This document shows, in pieces, positions 16,533-27,247 of a DNA stretch of 32,675 nucleotides. Below the pieces are notes generated by a model. It saw only the letters and a list, made by a program, of their open reading frames with translations. It made no database searches and had not been told where the DNA came from. Position 1 is the first letter of the stretch. The number at the start of each line of letters is the position of its first letter. Made by a program: the position numbers and the translations under genes. The stretch comes from Myxococcales bacterium (lineage in GTDB: Bacteria; Myxococcota_A; Polyangia; Polyangiales; SLQV01): contig SLEO01000009.1 in the NCBI GenBank assembly GCA_007124745.1, positions 1 through 32,675 of the forward strand, written 5' to 3'.

Positions 16533-18314
16533 ATGAGCCAAACGATCTTGGTCTTCGAGAGCGACCCTGCTTTCGCCAAAGAAGTACAGTACGGCTTCGG
16601 TCGCATGGGCGCGACGGTGCACATCGTGACCGAAGGCCACAATGCGCTGGAAAAAGCGAAGGGCATCACGCCGGACCTCATCTTCCTTTCGGCGGAGCTG
16701 AAAGAAGCAAACGGCTTTCTGCTCTGCAAAGAGTTCAAGCGAGACACCAGCCTTGGCGCCGTCCCGCTGGTGCTGACCTCGTCGGACGCGGACGCGGAGA
16801 CCGTATTCGCCCAGCACCAAAAACTGCGAACCCGCGCGGAGGCTTACATCAAGAAGCCCGCCCCCTTTGATTCGATCATGGCGCAGGTCGGCCACCTAGT
16901 GAACCTCCAGGCAGCGAGCGAAGAGAGCCTGTTCCCCATCGAAGACGACAGCCTGAGCCTTGAACTGACAGGCAGTGACGACGACTCTTTCGCGGAGGAG
17001 CTCCGTACCGTCGATATCGAGGAAATCTCGGGGTTGCGCCGCGACCCTGAAGCCGAGGTCGTCGATATCTCGCTGGAGGACGACGAGGACGATATTGACG
17101 ACGCCATCCTGACGGACCGCCCCGCCAGCCCAAGCGCCGTCCTCGATGCGGAAGAGAGTACGGTTCGGGCGCAGGCTCAGAACCCAACCGGGACCACGGG
17201 CGCCGAGCGCAAAGCCACCCGCGACCCCGTGCCGCGACCCGCCGCGCAGACGCGCGAGGCACGCTTGCCCGCAGCTCAACGCGAAGGCGTGCGCCGCAGC
17301 ACGCGCGAGGAGCCCGCCGAGGCCCCTCGGCGTGAGCGCCTGCCTTCCGGGGTCGAAGCCGGCGGCGCCGCGGCACCGGTGCAACCTCAGCCTCAAGCAG
17401 AATCGGTGCAGCCCAAACAGGAAGCCGCACCCGCTGCCGGCGAGCGCGCCGAGACCGCGCATGCCGAAGAAGTGCCTGTGCGCATCTCCAGCGTGCCCGC
17501 GGCGCATCCAGACGTGATGGCGCTCGAGGGACGACTCAACAAGGTGGTGGCAGAGCGCGATGCCCTCCAGGCCGCCGTAGCCAAGGAGCGCGAGCTGCTA
17601 GCCCGCGAACGCAGCGCGAGCGCCGAGAAGATACGCGCGCTGGAAGAAGGGCTTGAAACGGCGCGGGCGGCGCATGCTAGCGAGACGACGGAGACGCAGC
17701 AGGTCGTTGACCTGCGCACGAAGCTCCATGAGAAAACCAAGGAGACGCTCGCTTTCCACCAGGCGATATCCGATCGCGACCGCGAGCTTATCGAGCAGCA
17801 AGAACGACTCCTTGTGTTGGAGAAAGCCAAAGGGAGTTGGGAGGAGCAACAGCGCTCCCTCCAGGCGCGCACCGAGGCGTTGCTCCAAGAAGGTGCGCAG
17901 CTCAGTGCAGACCTTGAAAGCAAGACGCAGAGCGAGCGCGAGCTGCAAGCCAGCGTCGCCACTCTCACCCAGCGCCAGACGGAACTCGAAGCGCAAACCG
18001 CCGAACTTTCGGGCCAGGTGGAACGGCTCACAGGAGAGCGTGACGCGCTACGGGAGGCCAAGGCCACACTAGAGCAGACCCTCTCGGAGCGCGACAAGAC
18101 CCTAGGCGACCGGGAGAGTGCGCTTAGTAAGGTGACGCAAGAGCTTGCGTCCCTCCAAGAGGCGCTGAGGCGCGTCGAACAGGTCTACCGCGACGCCCAC
18201 ACGCAAGCCGCCGATCTCATGCGCTCCGTCGGGCAGAGCGCGGAGACTAGCGACCCCCGCGCAACGAGCGACGGCAGCAGGTCATCGCTCTCGGCGCAAC
18301 GCGCACGGGCGTAG
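16533..18314 (+). CDS. FrzS-like pseudo-receiver/coiled-coil protein
   Basis: Residues 1-125 form a response-regulator receiver fold: ILVFESDPAF, then PDLIFLSAELKEANGF, VPLVLTSSD and AEAYIKKPAPF. The phospho-acceptor slot is not Asp: aligning the following N-G pair places Ser53 there, with Glu55 two residues on. One of the two metal-binding acids is also lost (E9, S10). The conserved Thr/Ser and Lys remain. The FAQHQKLRTRAEAYIKKP segment closely resembles what I remember of Myxococcus FrzS, a polar motility regulator with an atypical receiver. An acidic stretch (about 130-195) and a Pro/Ala/Arg-rich linker (about 195-320) follow, then a long coiled coil (about 325-575). GAGGA stands eight bases before ATG 16533. 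The role is probably spatial or scaffold-like; motility is inference. Confidence 0.8.
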   Translation: MSQTILVFESDPAFAKEVQYGFGRMGATVHIVTEGHNALEKAKGITPDLIFLSAELKEANGFLLCKEFKRDTSLGAVPLVLTSSDADAETVFAQHQKLRTRAEAYIKKPAPFDSIMAQVGHLVNLQAASEESLFPIEDDSLSLELTGSDDDSFAEELRTVDIEEISGLRRDPEAEVVDISLEDDEDDIDDAILTDRPASPSAVLDAEESTVRAQAQNPTGTTGAERKATRDPVPRPAAQTREARLPAAQREGVRRSTREEPAEAPRRERLPSGVEAGGAAAPVQPQPQAESVQPKQEAAPAAGERAETAHAEEVPVRISSVPAAHPDVMALEGRLNKVVAERDALQAAVAKERELLARERSASAEKIRALEEGLETARAAHASETTETQQVVDLRTKLHEKTKETLAFHQAISDRDRELIEQQERLLVLEKAKGSWEEQQRSLQARTEALLQEGAQLSADLESKTQSERELQASVATLTQRQTELEAQTAELSGQVERLTGERDALREAKATLEQTLSERDKTLGDRESALSKVTQELASLQEALRRVEQVYRDAHTQAADLMRSVGQSAETSDPRATSDGSRSSLSAQRARA

Positions 18315-18382
18315 GCGCGCCTGCGTGAGGCACTGCACGCCGGCTTGAGCACGCATGCGCTTGAACTAAGCTCGCCCCTGCG

Positions 18383-18973
18383 GTGAGTCTATCCGAAGAG
18401 CCCCAGGTGCGTGCCCTGCGCTGGCTGCGCGGCCATCCCAGCGCGCTGCGAAGCCCCCTGTGGCTGAACTGGATACGCAGCAGCGTCCTGCTGGCCGCCG
18501 CACTGCTAACCGGGGCACTGACGGCCCACGCCTGGCGCGGTCTCATGGAGGCTGCGCTGGCGCTACGTGCGCCTAGCAGCCTCCACTACCTTCAGGCGGC
18601 GCTGGGCCTGCTGCTCCTCGGCCTGCTCGGTCTGTGGGTCACACACCGCCACGCCCGGGCGGGGGGAAGTTGGCAACGCCTGAGTGATACCCGTCTCAAG
18701 GCGTCTATTGGCGGCGTCGTCGCCGCCCACACGCTGCGGGTCACCCGCCTGCATCAGGCCATCGACATCCTGGCTGGCGTCGCTGCCGTCGCGACCGGCA
18801 GCGTATTGCTCACGACCCGCGGTACAAGCCCGGTTCCGTGGATTGCAGCGCTGGCTGCACTTCTGCTGCTATCCGGCGTCTCTCGTTACGTCAGCGAGCG
18901 CTACGCCGCCGCGCACACGCTGACCACACTGACCCGCAACGCCCCTCGCACCCGCCGCAAACGCCGCGCCTAA
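18383..18973 (+). CDS. Small multi-pass membrane protein, unknown function
   Basis: A 196-residue protein with about four hydrophobic segments: SSVLLAAALLTGALTAHAW (about 33-51), YLQAALGLLLLGLLGLWV (about 68-86), a weaker one at IDILAGVAAVATGSVLLTT, and WIAALAALLLLSGVSRYV. Loops and tail are Arg-rich, and the C-terminus ends RTRRKRRA, which suggests a cytoplasmic tail. No family is recognised. GTG 18383 lacks a clear ribosome-binding site. It follows the FrzS-like gene by 68 bp on the same strand and could be cotranscribed. Confidence 0.65.
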   Translation: MSLSEEPQVRALRWLRGHPSALRSPLWLNWIRSSVLLAAALLTGALTAHAWRGLMEAALALRAPSSLHYLQAALGLLLLGLLGLWVTHRHARAGGSWQRLSDTRLKASIGGVVAAHTLRVTRLHQAIDILAGVAAVATGSVLLTTRGTSPVPWIAALAALLLLSGVSRYVSERYAAAHTLTTLTRNAPRTRRKRRA

Positions 18974-18998
18974 CCCACACCACGCCTAACCCACACCA
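18967..18998 (+). repeat. 16-bp tandem duplication at gene end
   Basis: CGCCTAACCCACACCA occurs twice in perfect tandem (18967-18982 and 18983-18998). The first copy contains the TAA stop of the membrane-protein gene. Confidence 0.9.
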
Positions 18999-19013
18999 AC
19001 CGTCGGGCAGGGT

Positions 19014-19320
19014 AAGCGTTCAGGGGGTCCAGATCTGAGCGATCCCCTTATGAACTCGAGACGCAGAAAGCCGCGGGGACATGGGCCTGGAGTAAGTATG
19101 GTGAGGTGGGTGGGTCCGCGCACGGAACGCCCATTTTCCCGTGGCTTTCGTCCCCCAGGCTCACCCTGGGGAAGGCTCAGGGTCCAGATAGCGAACACGC
19201 CACGGAAAAGAGCAAGTGGGTGCAGGGCCCCACGCGCAGCTTTAGGTTTTTAGGGGCGGGGTTGCGGGATTCATTCCCGCAAACCCGGGGGCATTTTGCT
19301 AAAATGCCCCCTGAACAGTT
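19014..19320 (-). repeat. Structured intergenic repeat, type B copy 1 (307 bp)
   Basis: The left end AAGCGTTCAGGGGG and right end CCCCCTGAACAGTT form 14-bp terminal inverted repeats with two mismatches. Read on the minus strand, the right end carries the same block as the type A copies: the GGGGGCATTTT/AAAATGCCCCC hairpin, then GGGTTT, CGGGA and TCCCG. The left half instead shares AGCGATCCCC, GACGCAGAAAGCCGCGG and the GTGGGTGC/CACGCGCAGCTT block with the copy at 24912. A long internal hairpin joins CCGTGGC (about 19139) to GCCACGG (about 19199). It lies between convergent genes and has no convincing ORF. Confidence 0.85.
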
Positions 19321-19347
19321 GCGCATGCAGGGACCTGCATGCGCAAC
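19318..19347. repeat. Perfect 14-bp inverted repeat beside type B copy
   Basis: The arms GTTGCGCATGCAGG and CCTGCATGCGCAAC are perfectly complementary and separated by only GA. The left arm overlaps the last three bases of the repeat element. No T-run follows, so it is not a standard terminator. Confidence 0.85.
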
Positions 19348-19412
19348 CACGCCCTGTGACCCCGAGCACCAGGCCGCGGCTTCGGCTCATTTCTGCTGGC
19401 AGTTAAGCCGCG

Positions 19413-19898
19413 TTACTCACCATGTATGCTGTGTGCCAACCAGGGAGCGAGGACTGCTGAGAGACGAGCGCTAGCGGGGGTGGTCGCGTCGTCCCGCGCC
19501 CCCTCGAAAGCTAGCCGGTCGGCGGGACCGAGCCACTGCGTATCGGATCGAGACGCAGTCTCTTGGTAGCTGTCTGCCTGCGTCGGGGTCGCGGCAGCGG
19601 TGAGGCCGTGCCAAGCACCGGCGGCGAGGCCAAGGAGCACCGCCATACCGAACATCAGGGGCCCCCAGGGACTCACATACTCAGCCGAGCAAGCGCTACC
19701 GTCCACGGTCCGTGATGCCCAAGTGCCTTCGCGCACATCCGAGCCCATGGCAGCATGACCCAGTGTCACTTCGCGTACGTCCTGCGGAGGCGGGTGCCGC
19801 TCAACGCTCCCTGCGCTGCAGACCAACGGGCGTGCTGAGCTCACTTCCACCGTAGTAGAATGACAGATGGTGCACCGACTGGGAAGGCACCCATGCAT
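19413..19898 (-). CDS. Hypothetical single-pass membrane protein
   Basis: An open frame of about 161 residues from ATG 19898 (it could extend to 19943). The N-terminal part has several cysteines including CTICH, and one good transmembrane helix is visible, PLMFGMAVLLGLAAGAW (about 82-98), followed by an Ala/Thr-rich tail. A soluble Cys/His N-terminus, a central helix and a tail would suit a zinc-binding anti-sigma-like layout, but nothing confirms this. CTICH fits the haem-c CxxCH pattern, yet there is no export signal before it. It is divergent from priA. No family is recognised and the frame could be spurious. Confidence 0.4.
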   Translation of the reverse strand: MHGCLPSRCTICHSTTVEVSSARPLVCSAGSVERHPPPQDVREVTLGHAAMGSDVREGTWASRTVDGSACSAEYVSPWGPLMFGMAVLLGLAAGAWHGLTAAATPTQADSYQETASRSDTQWLGPADRLAFEGARDDATTPASARLSAVLAPWLAHSIHGE

Positions 19899-20042
19899 TT
19901 CGGCACGCGGTGCTGGGCGGGCCAAGGGTAGGGCGCGGGCCACGCGTTAGTGCTGCGGCATGCGGCGGCTTTTATCCGGTTGCGTCTGGCGCGGGACGGT
20001 CTGGCGGCACCCGGACGCGCCTGCGTGGTAGGCTCGCGCTGC

Positions 20043-22562
<2,520 letters not shown>

Positions 22563-22637
22563 GCCGGAAAGTAGCCGCGGCTCGAACGAATCGTGCCGGG
22601 ACTTGGCCGCACTCGGCCAGCGGGCTAAACTAAGGAT

Positions 22638-23171
22638 GTGGCTGTACTCGAAATCCTGCGCTACCCCGACCCGCGCCTGCGCAACCCCGGCAAGGTGGTC
22701 ACTGCCTTTGACGACAAGCTCGCAAAGCTTGTCGATGACATGGCGGAAACAATGTACGCCGCGCCGGGCGTTGGGCTTGCGGCGCCGCAGGTGGGCGTCT
22801 CAGCGCGCCTCTACATCATCGACGTGGCCGCGGGCGAGGACGCACCCAGCGAGCTGCGCGTGTTCGTGAACCCGGAGATCGTCGAGAGCCGCGGCGAAAT
22901 CGACTGGGATGAAGGGTGCCTCAGCTTTCCCGGCGCCCGTGAGGAGATCAAGCGCGCTGAGTGGGTACGCGTTCGCGCCCAGGATGCGAGCGGCAAGACC
23001 TTCGAGCTCGAGAGCGACGGTTTGCTCGCCATCGCCATACAGCACGAAGGCGACCACCTCGACGGCAAGTTGATGATCGACCGCATCGGCGTATTGCGCA
23101 AACGCATGCTCCACCGGCGCATGGAAAAGGCCGCGCAGACCGGTCGACGTGCCCTTGAGGGATGTCGCTGA
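22638..23171 (+). CDS. def: Peptide deformylase
   Basis: This metalloenzyme removes the formyl group from the N-terminal methionine of new proteins. All three family motifs are intact: GVGLAAPQVG (45-54), EGCLSFPG (91-98) with metal ligand Cys93, and QHEGDHLDGKL with His136, Glu137 and His140. The 177 residues are normal for type 1. GTG 22638 is preceded by TAAGGAT. It lies 75 bp after priA and 40 bp before fmt, the classical def-fmt pairing, so formylation and deformylation are encoded together. Confidence 0.96.
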   Translation: MAVLEILRYPDPRLRNPGKVVTAFDDKLAKLVDDMAETMYAAPGVGLAAPQVGVSARLYIIDVAAGEDAPSELRVFVNPEIVESRGEIDWDEGCLSFPGAREEIKRAEWVRVRAQDASGKTFELESDGLLAIAIQHEGDHLDGKLMIDRIGVLRKRMLHRRMEKAAQTGRRALEGCR

Positions 23172-23211
23172 TGCCACTGCAGCACGCAACCGCAACAAGC
23201 TTCCGCACAGC

Positions 23212-24204
23212 ATGACGGCGATACGCGTTGTCTTTATGGGCACGCCGTCCTTCGCGGTGCCCACGCTCGAAGCCCTTGTCGCGGATGAAGCTTTTGACGT
23301 CCGGGCCGTCGTGACCCAGCCGGATAGACCCGCCGGGCGTGGACAGCGGCTCACGCCATCACCGGTCAAGACCCTGGCCCTCGCCCATGGCTTGGCCCTG
23401 CTCCAACCCGAAAAGATCAATACGCCTCAGGCCTGGCAAGCACTCGAGGCGCTCGGTCCCATCGATTTAGCGGTGGTCGCGGCCTTCGGCCAAATCCTGC
23501 GTCCACACCTGCTGGCGTGGCCCAAGGCTGGCTGCCTGAACGTGCACGCCTCGCTGCTCCCCCGCTGGCGCGGCGCGGCGCCGGTGCCCCACGCCATCCT
23601 CGCGGGTGACGCGGAACTCGGCGTCTCGTTGATGCAGATGGAAGCGGGCATGGACACGGGGCCTATCCTCGCCACACGCGCCCTGCCGGCGAGGCCACCG
23701 CGCGTCGACGGCGCCACCAGCGCCCAGCGAAGTGACGCCCACTACGGCCCTAGCGACTGGGATACGGGGACGGCCCTTGAGGCTCTGGCACACCTCGGCG
23801 CCGCGCTCACCGTTGAGGTCGCACCCCAGTGGGTGTGCGGCACCTGGCCGGCGGAGGCGCAGGACGCTGAGCGGGCGACTTACGCGCCTAAGTTCGACAA
23901 GTCCCTGGGATTCATCGAAACGCAGCGCGACGGCCACACCATCGAACGCATGATTCGCGCGTTCAGTCCGAGCCCGGGTGCATCATTGCTGTGGCAAGGG
24001 CAGCGGCTGAAGGTGCTGTCGGCGGCGCTCTGTCCTCAGCTTCTGCCCGAGCCTCCCCAAGGCGCAACCCTGCGGCGTCTAGGCAAACGCCTCTACCTCG
24101 ATGCGCCGGATGGCAAAGTGCTGCGCATCGAGCGCGTCCAAGTGCCCGGCAAGGCCAGCATGGACGCTGCAACCTTTTTGGCAGGCTACGGAGACCGCAT
24201 TTGA
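23212..24204 (+). CDS. fmt: Methionyl-tRNA formyltransferase
   Basis: Formylates Met-tRNA(fMet) with 10-formyl-THF to make the initiator tRNA. The N-terminus MTAIRVVFMGTPSFAVPTLEAL is textbook. The catalytic Asn and His are in GCLNVHASLLPRWRGAAPV, and the Asp is in LMQMEAGMDTGPIL. A C-terminal OB-like domain follows from YAPKFDKSLGFI. The 330 residues suit the family. ATG 23212 is chosen over an in-frame ATG at 23149, which would overlap def and add 21 non-family residues. The mid-region has a slightly expanded loop (about residues 160-185). The stop codon overlaps the TTG start of the next gene. Confidence 0.96.
   Translation: MTAIRVVFMGTPSFAVPTLEALVADEAFDVRAVVTQPDRPAGRGQRLTPSPVKTLALAHGLALLQPEKINTPQAWQALEALGPIDLAVVAAFGQILRPHLLAWPKAGCLNVHASLLPRWRGAAPVPHAILAGDAELGVSLMQMEAGMDTGPILATRALPARPPRVDGATSAQRSDAHYGPSDWDTGTALEALAHLGAALTVEVAPQWVCGTWPAEAQDAERATYAPKFDKSLGFIETQRDGHTIERMIRAFSPSPGASLLWQGQRLKVLSAALCPQLLPEPPQGATLRRLGKRLYLDAPDGKVLRIERVQVPGKASMDAATFLAGYGDRI
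24190..24194 (+). promoter_or_regulatory. Ribosome-binding site for adenosyltransferase
   Basis: GGAGA inside the end of fmt, six bases before TTG 24201. It supports this rare start and translational coupling through the shared TTGA. Confidence 0.65.
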
Positions 24205-24908
24205 AGATCTACACCAAGAGCGGTGACGATGGCACCAGCCGCGACTTCCGCGGCACCTGTGAACGCAAAAGCGCGCGCATCTTCGCGGCGTTGGGTGACC
24301 TCGACGAGAGCAACGCGGCCATCGGCTTAGCCCTCGCCACCCTCACGGCGCCTGCGTCCGCCTCGGGGGCCATCGCCGGACAAGCACCACCGCCCGGCGC
24401 GACGAACAACGCGAAGGGCAACGCGAAGAGCAACGTGAAGGCCGGCGTGAACGGCCCGGCGCACGCAACGCGCATGGATGCGCCAGTCGACGCGGACGCC
24501 CTGCACCCGCACATCAAGGATGTGCAAGCCCTGCTGCGTGCAGCGCAGCCCGCCCTCTTCAGCTGCGGCGCAAGGCTGGCCGGTGCGAAGCGTGACCAAG
24601 TAGGCGGCCTCGACGAAGCGACCGCCGAGCTGGAGCGCTGCATCGACCAGCTCGACAGCCAGCTCCCACCCCTGCGCACCTTCATCCTTCCCGGAGGGTC
24701 CACCGCCGCCGCCCAGCTTCACCTCGCGCGCTGTATCGTGCGGCGCGCCGAACGCAGTCTGAGCGGCCTTGACCTCACCCCCGAAGACGCAGACCTTCAG
24801 CGCTTCATTAACCGCCTAAGCGACGCCCTCTTCGTAGGCGCCCGCGCCACCAACGCCGCCTTAGCCACCCCAGAAGCCCCCTGGCACGCCTCACCCAAGC
24901 CAGCCTAG
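24201..24908 (+). CDS. PduO-type cob(I)alamin adenosyltransferase
   Basis: Transfers the adenosyl group of ATP to cob(I)alamin to make coenzyme B12. The N-terminus KIYTKSGDDGTS matches the family ATP-binding start, followed by ARIFAALGDLDESNAAIGLA. The C-terminal signature FILPGGSTAAAQLHLARCIVRRAERSL is well preserved. The segment after GDDGTS (RDFRGTCERKSARI) departs from the usual SLFGG wording. A low-complexity insert of about 45 residues (Ala/Gly/Asn/Lys-rich, about 55-95) expands the loop between the first helices. The start is TTG 24201, because family homology begins right there; the frame upstream runs within fmt and is not family-like. It overlaps fmt by four bases. Total length is 235 residues. 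Confidence 0.87.
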   Translation: MKIYTKSGDDGTSRDFRGTCERKSARIFAALGDLDESNAAIGLALATLTAPASASGAIAGQAPPPGATNNAKGNAKSNVKAGVNGPAHATRMDAPVDADALHPHIKDVQALLRAAQPALFSCGARLAGAKRDQVGGLDEATAELERCIDQLDSQLPPLRTFILPGGSTAAAQLHLARCIVRRAERSLSGLDLTPEDADLQRFINRLSDALFVGARATNAALATPEAPWHASPKPA

Positions 24909-24911
24909 TGG

Positions 24912-25108
24912 TAGTCGTTCCGGGGGCATCTTCGCGGGCATGCACCCGGATTCTCGGCAGCCAATCCCACTCTGCTAGCCGAAGCAGGTCCTCCCCCCTC
25001 TCTGCCCATAAGTTGGGCTGAAGCTGCGCGTGGAGTCCCAGCACCCACGCGGCTCCTTCCCGCGGCTTTCTACGTCTCGACTCAATGAGGGGATCGCTCA
25101 GGGATCGC
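24912..25108 (+). repeat. Structured intergenic repeat, type B copy 2 (diverged, shorter)
   Basis: Its reverse complement shares with 19014-19320 the blocks TGAGCGATCCCC, CTCGAGAC/GTCGAGAC with GTAGAAAGCCGCGG, and GTGGGTGC...CACGCGCAGCTT. The left end CGTTCCGGGGGCAT resembles the common family end. About 100 bp present in the other copy are missing here. It fills the gap between the convergent adenosyltransferase and amidohydrolase genes almost exactly. The boundaries are approximate. Confidence 0.7.
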
Positions 25109-25112
25109 GCAG

Positions 25113-25952
25113 CTAGGCAATTAGGCTATCGAGAAGGAACTTAGCGAGCGCCTCGCCTGTGGAGGCGCTCGCGTTCCCAGCGCGAAAGAGCGCCTGATTC
25201 AGCTCGACTTCGATGCCGATGTACGACGCCTCAGCGAAGTGGCGACGGAAGTAGGTTGGCAGCCCGTCGCTGACGCCTCGGTAAGGGTAGTTGCGCCGGA
25301 TGCGCAGCGGTGACTGCATTGCCAGGGTCTCCGCCCAGCGCCGGCAGAGCTCCGCTTCTGGGCTTCGGCGCGGGTCGTAAAGCAACGCGACATCTGCCCG
25401 GCGCTTCTCCCCGTTGAGGTTGGGCGTGAAGGAATGGATGGCGAGGTGGAGCACGGGCATACCGCTTCCACCGGGACCGCGCTTGGCCGCCGTCTGCACA
25501 GCGCGCGGCGTCGTTTCTCGCGATGAGACCGCCACTTGCCCGCGCGCGGGAGAGGAATCCAGATCGACAGCCGCGTCGACCATCGCGAAAGCGCCGTCCG
25601 AAGACTCGGACATCAAACGCTCGCGAATCAGTGCCGTAAGCGCCGCGACGTGAGGCTCCCAATAGCGCTCAAGCAAGTGCTGACGTAGCGCTGCGGGTAG
25701 CTGCCGGCTCTCGTAGGAGAAGCGCGCCGCCCCACGGGTACGGTTGAGGTCGACGACCAAACGGTTCACAACGCCAGCCACAAGCGGGGCGCCCGTCAGC
25801 CGAGCGAGCGCGCGCGCCACCTCAAGCGCACCCGGATCCCATCCGCGATGAGACCTCGCGCGCTCCGGGTCGATGACTAGCTTGCCGTATAGGTCCGGCG
25901 GCAACGCATCGGTCGCATGCTCGCAGGACAGTACAAGACTGAAGGTCGGCAT
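25113..25952 (-). CDS. N-formylglutamate amidohydrolase family protein
   Basis: A zinc-dependent amidohydrolase of the HutG/FGase type; the named activity splits N-formylglutamate, but family members in biosynthetic clusters may cut other acyl-glutamate or amide bonds. Visible family marks are VLSCEHATDALPPDL, SHRGWDPGALEVARAL, NRLVVDLNRT, HLAIHSFTP and YIGIEVELNQALF. An insert of about 45 residues (about 118-162, rich in Ser, Ala and Arg) precedes HLAIHSF. ATG 25952 lies six bases after the stop of the GCS2-type gene. It is the last gene of the four-gene operon. No histidine-degradation (hut) genes are nearby, so a role in histidine catabolism is unlikely here. Confidence 0.88.
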   Translation of the reverse strand: MPTFSLVLSCEHATDALPPDLYGKLVIDPERARSHRGWDPGALEVARALARLTGAPLVAGVVNRLVVDLNRTRGAARFSYESRQLPAALRQHLLERYWEPHVAALTALIRERLMSESSDGAFAMVDAAVDLDSSPARGQVAVSSRETTPRAVQTAAKRGPGGSGMPVLHLAIHSFTPNLNGEKRRADVALLYDPRRSPEAELCRRWAETLAMQSPLRIRRNYPYRGVSDGLPTYFRRHFAEASYIGIEVELNQALFRAGNASASTGEALAKFLLDSLIA

Positions 25953-25958
25953 GATTTG

Positions 25959-27242
25959 TCAACCCGCCGTCGGGTACTCCGGCAGCCACAAGCGCCCCTC
26001 GGCCTGCGCCTGCGCGAGCTCAACTGCCTGCGCCCTCAGCTGCGCGCGCGTTGGCTGGGCGCCAAGCTGCCGCAACTGTCGCCGAGCGAGCGGCCCTTCG
26101 CGCAGGAGCACCTCAAGCGGCGCTTCCGCGAACTTCGGCAAGTCCAGGTGCGTCCGCGTGCCCGAGGCGCCCTCAAACAGCGCGCGCCACAGACGACCAA
26201 GCGCTACCGGCGCGCGCTGCCCGAAGAGCGCTAACACCTCGGCACTCTCCACGGTCGCCTGCTCACCCTCGCGCACCGCGCGGCGATAGAGCTTTGCGAG
26301 GTCGGTTGTGCTCACAGCTTCTTGCGCCGCCAAGGGCACGAAGCGTTCTTCAACGAGCGCGCGCAGCAGCGCCACCGTCGCCGCCAAGATGCTTATCGCT
26401 GCCAGCGGACACTCCTGCGTGTCGATGATGCGGATCTCGATGGCATTGCGGTCGAAGCGCGCAATCGCGCCTCGGGCATTCAGCCACTCATCCTGAAGAA
26501 TGCCCTCGGGGTCAAAAGGCGCGATGTCTGCGTACATCGGCGCAAGCACATGTTCGCGGTAGTGCGCCTCACTGGTGCTGACATCGGGAATGATGGCGCC
26601 CGCAATCGACGGCAGGCGCGCGGCGTTGGTACCGTATACCTCAAGGCGGTGGTCGAGCTGGCCTCGGTGCACGCCTTCGCAGTAGGGCGAGGCCGCAGCT
26701 AAGGCGGGTAGCAGCGGCAACACGATACGGATGGCAGAGTGCAGCCGGCGGAAACTCTCATCGCTCGCGAACGGCAGATTCAAATGAACGCTCTGGAGGT
26801 TGCACCACCCATGTCCTTTCGAGCCGAAGATGCGGTCGAAGGCTTGATAGATTTCCCGCTGTCCGTGCGGCCAGAGCACGCGCTCTTCCGGCAGCATCCA
26901 GGGGTGCATGCCGCCGGGCAGTAGCGTTGCACCGTGGGGCGCGAGCAGCCCTCGAATCTGCTGTAGCCCCGCGTCAAAATGCTCGGCCAATGGTGCCAGA
27001 CTGGGCGCCGGGCCGTTGGTCTTCAGCTCAATCACATGGCAGACGAGCTCATTGGACCAGGCCAACGGCCCCCGCTCCACCTCCAGGACCACCTCGCCCC
27101 CCGGGCTTTGCAGAAGTTTCTCCGCAAGGGGCAGCACGTCGAAAGTGGCTGCGTCGACAATCATGACCTCAAGCTCAACGCCAAAGGCCTCGAAGAGGTC
27201 GAGAACGCGCGGCGCGCGCACGGTATTGTCCGACTCAGTCAT
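25959..27242 (-). CDS. Carboxylate-amine ligase, GCS2 (glutamate-cysteine ligase-like) family
   Basis: An ATP-dependent ligase that joins an amine to a carboxylate, often a glutamate gamma-carboxyl. Family signs are FGVELEVMIVDAAT, ELKTNGPAPS, HGATLLPGGMHPW, NLQSVHLNLPFASDESF, the long helix region around PLLPALAAASPYCEG, and AIEIRIIDTQECPLAAISI. The 427 residues fit. ATG 27242 is chosen over GTG 27260 because GAAGGAG stands five bases before it. It lies 24 bp after the ATP-grasp gene. The partners suggest it adds a residue (Glu, Cys or another amine) to a small peptide; the substrate is not readable from sequence. Confidence 0.9.
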   Translation of the reverse strand: MTESDNTVRAPRVLDLFEAFGVELEVMIVDAATFDVLPLAEKLLQSPGGEVVLEVERGPLAWSNELVCHVIELKTNGPAPSLAPLAEHFDAGLQQIRGLLAPHGATLLPGGMHPWMLPEERVLWPHGQREIYQAFDRIFGSKGHGWCNLQSVHLNLPFASDESFRRLHSAIRIVLPLLPALAAASPYCEGVHRGQLDHRLEVYGTNAARLPSIAGAIIPDVSTSEAHYREHVLAPMYADIAPFDPEGILQDEWLNARGAIARFDRNAIEIRIIDTQECPLAAISILAATVALLRALVEERFVPLAAQEAVSTTDLAKLYRRAVREGEQATVESAEVLALFGQRAPVALGRLWRALFEGASGTRTHLDLPKFAEAPLEVLLREGPLARRQLRQLGAQPTRAQLRAQAVELAQAQAEGRLWLPEYPTAG

Positions 27243-27247
27243 GCAAG

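Noticed and set aside
19840-19898. CxxCH (CTICH) in the hypothetical protein as a cytochrome c haem site
   Set aside because: No signal peptide precedes it, so the motif would stay in the cytoplasm where haem c is not attached; a single motif is also likely by chance.
23991-24200. Upstream extension of the adenosyltransferase frame inside fmt
   Set aside because: It overlaps the well-conserved fmt C-terminus and its residues do not resemble the family, while homology begins at TTG 24201.
25113-25952. Assignment as HutG of histidine degradation
   Set aside because: No other hut genes are present and the gene is the end of a peptide-ligase operon; the family label is kept but not the pathway.
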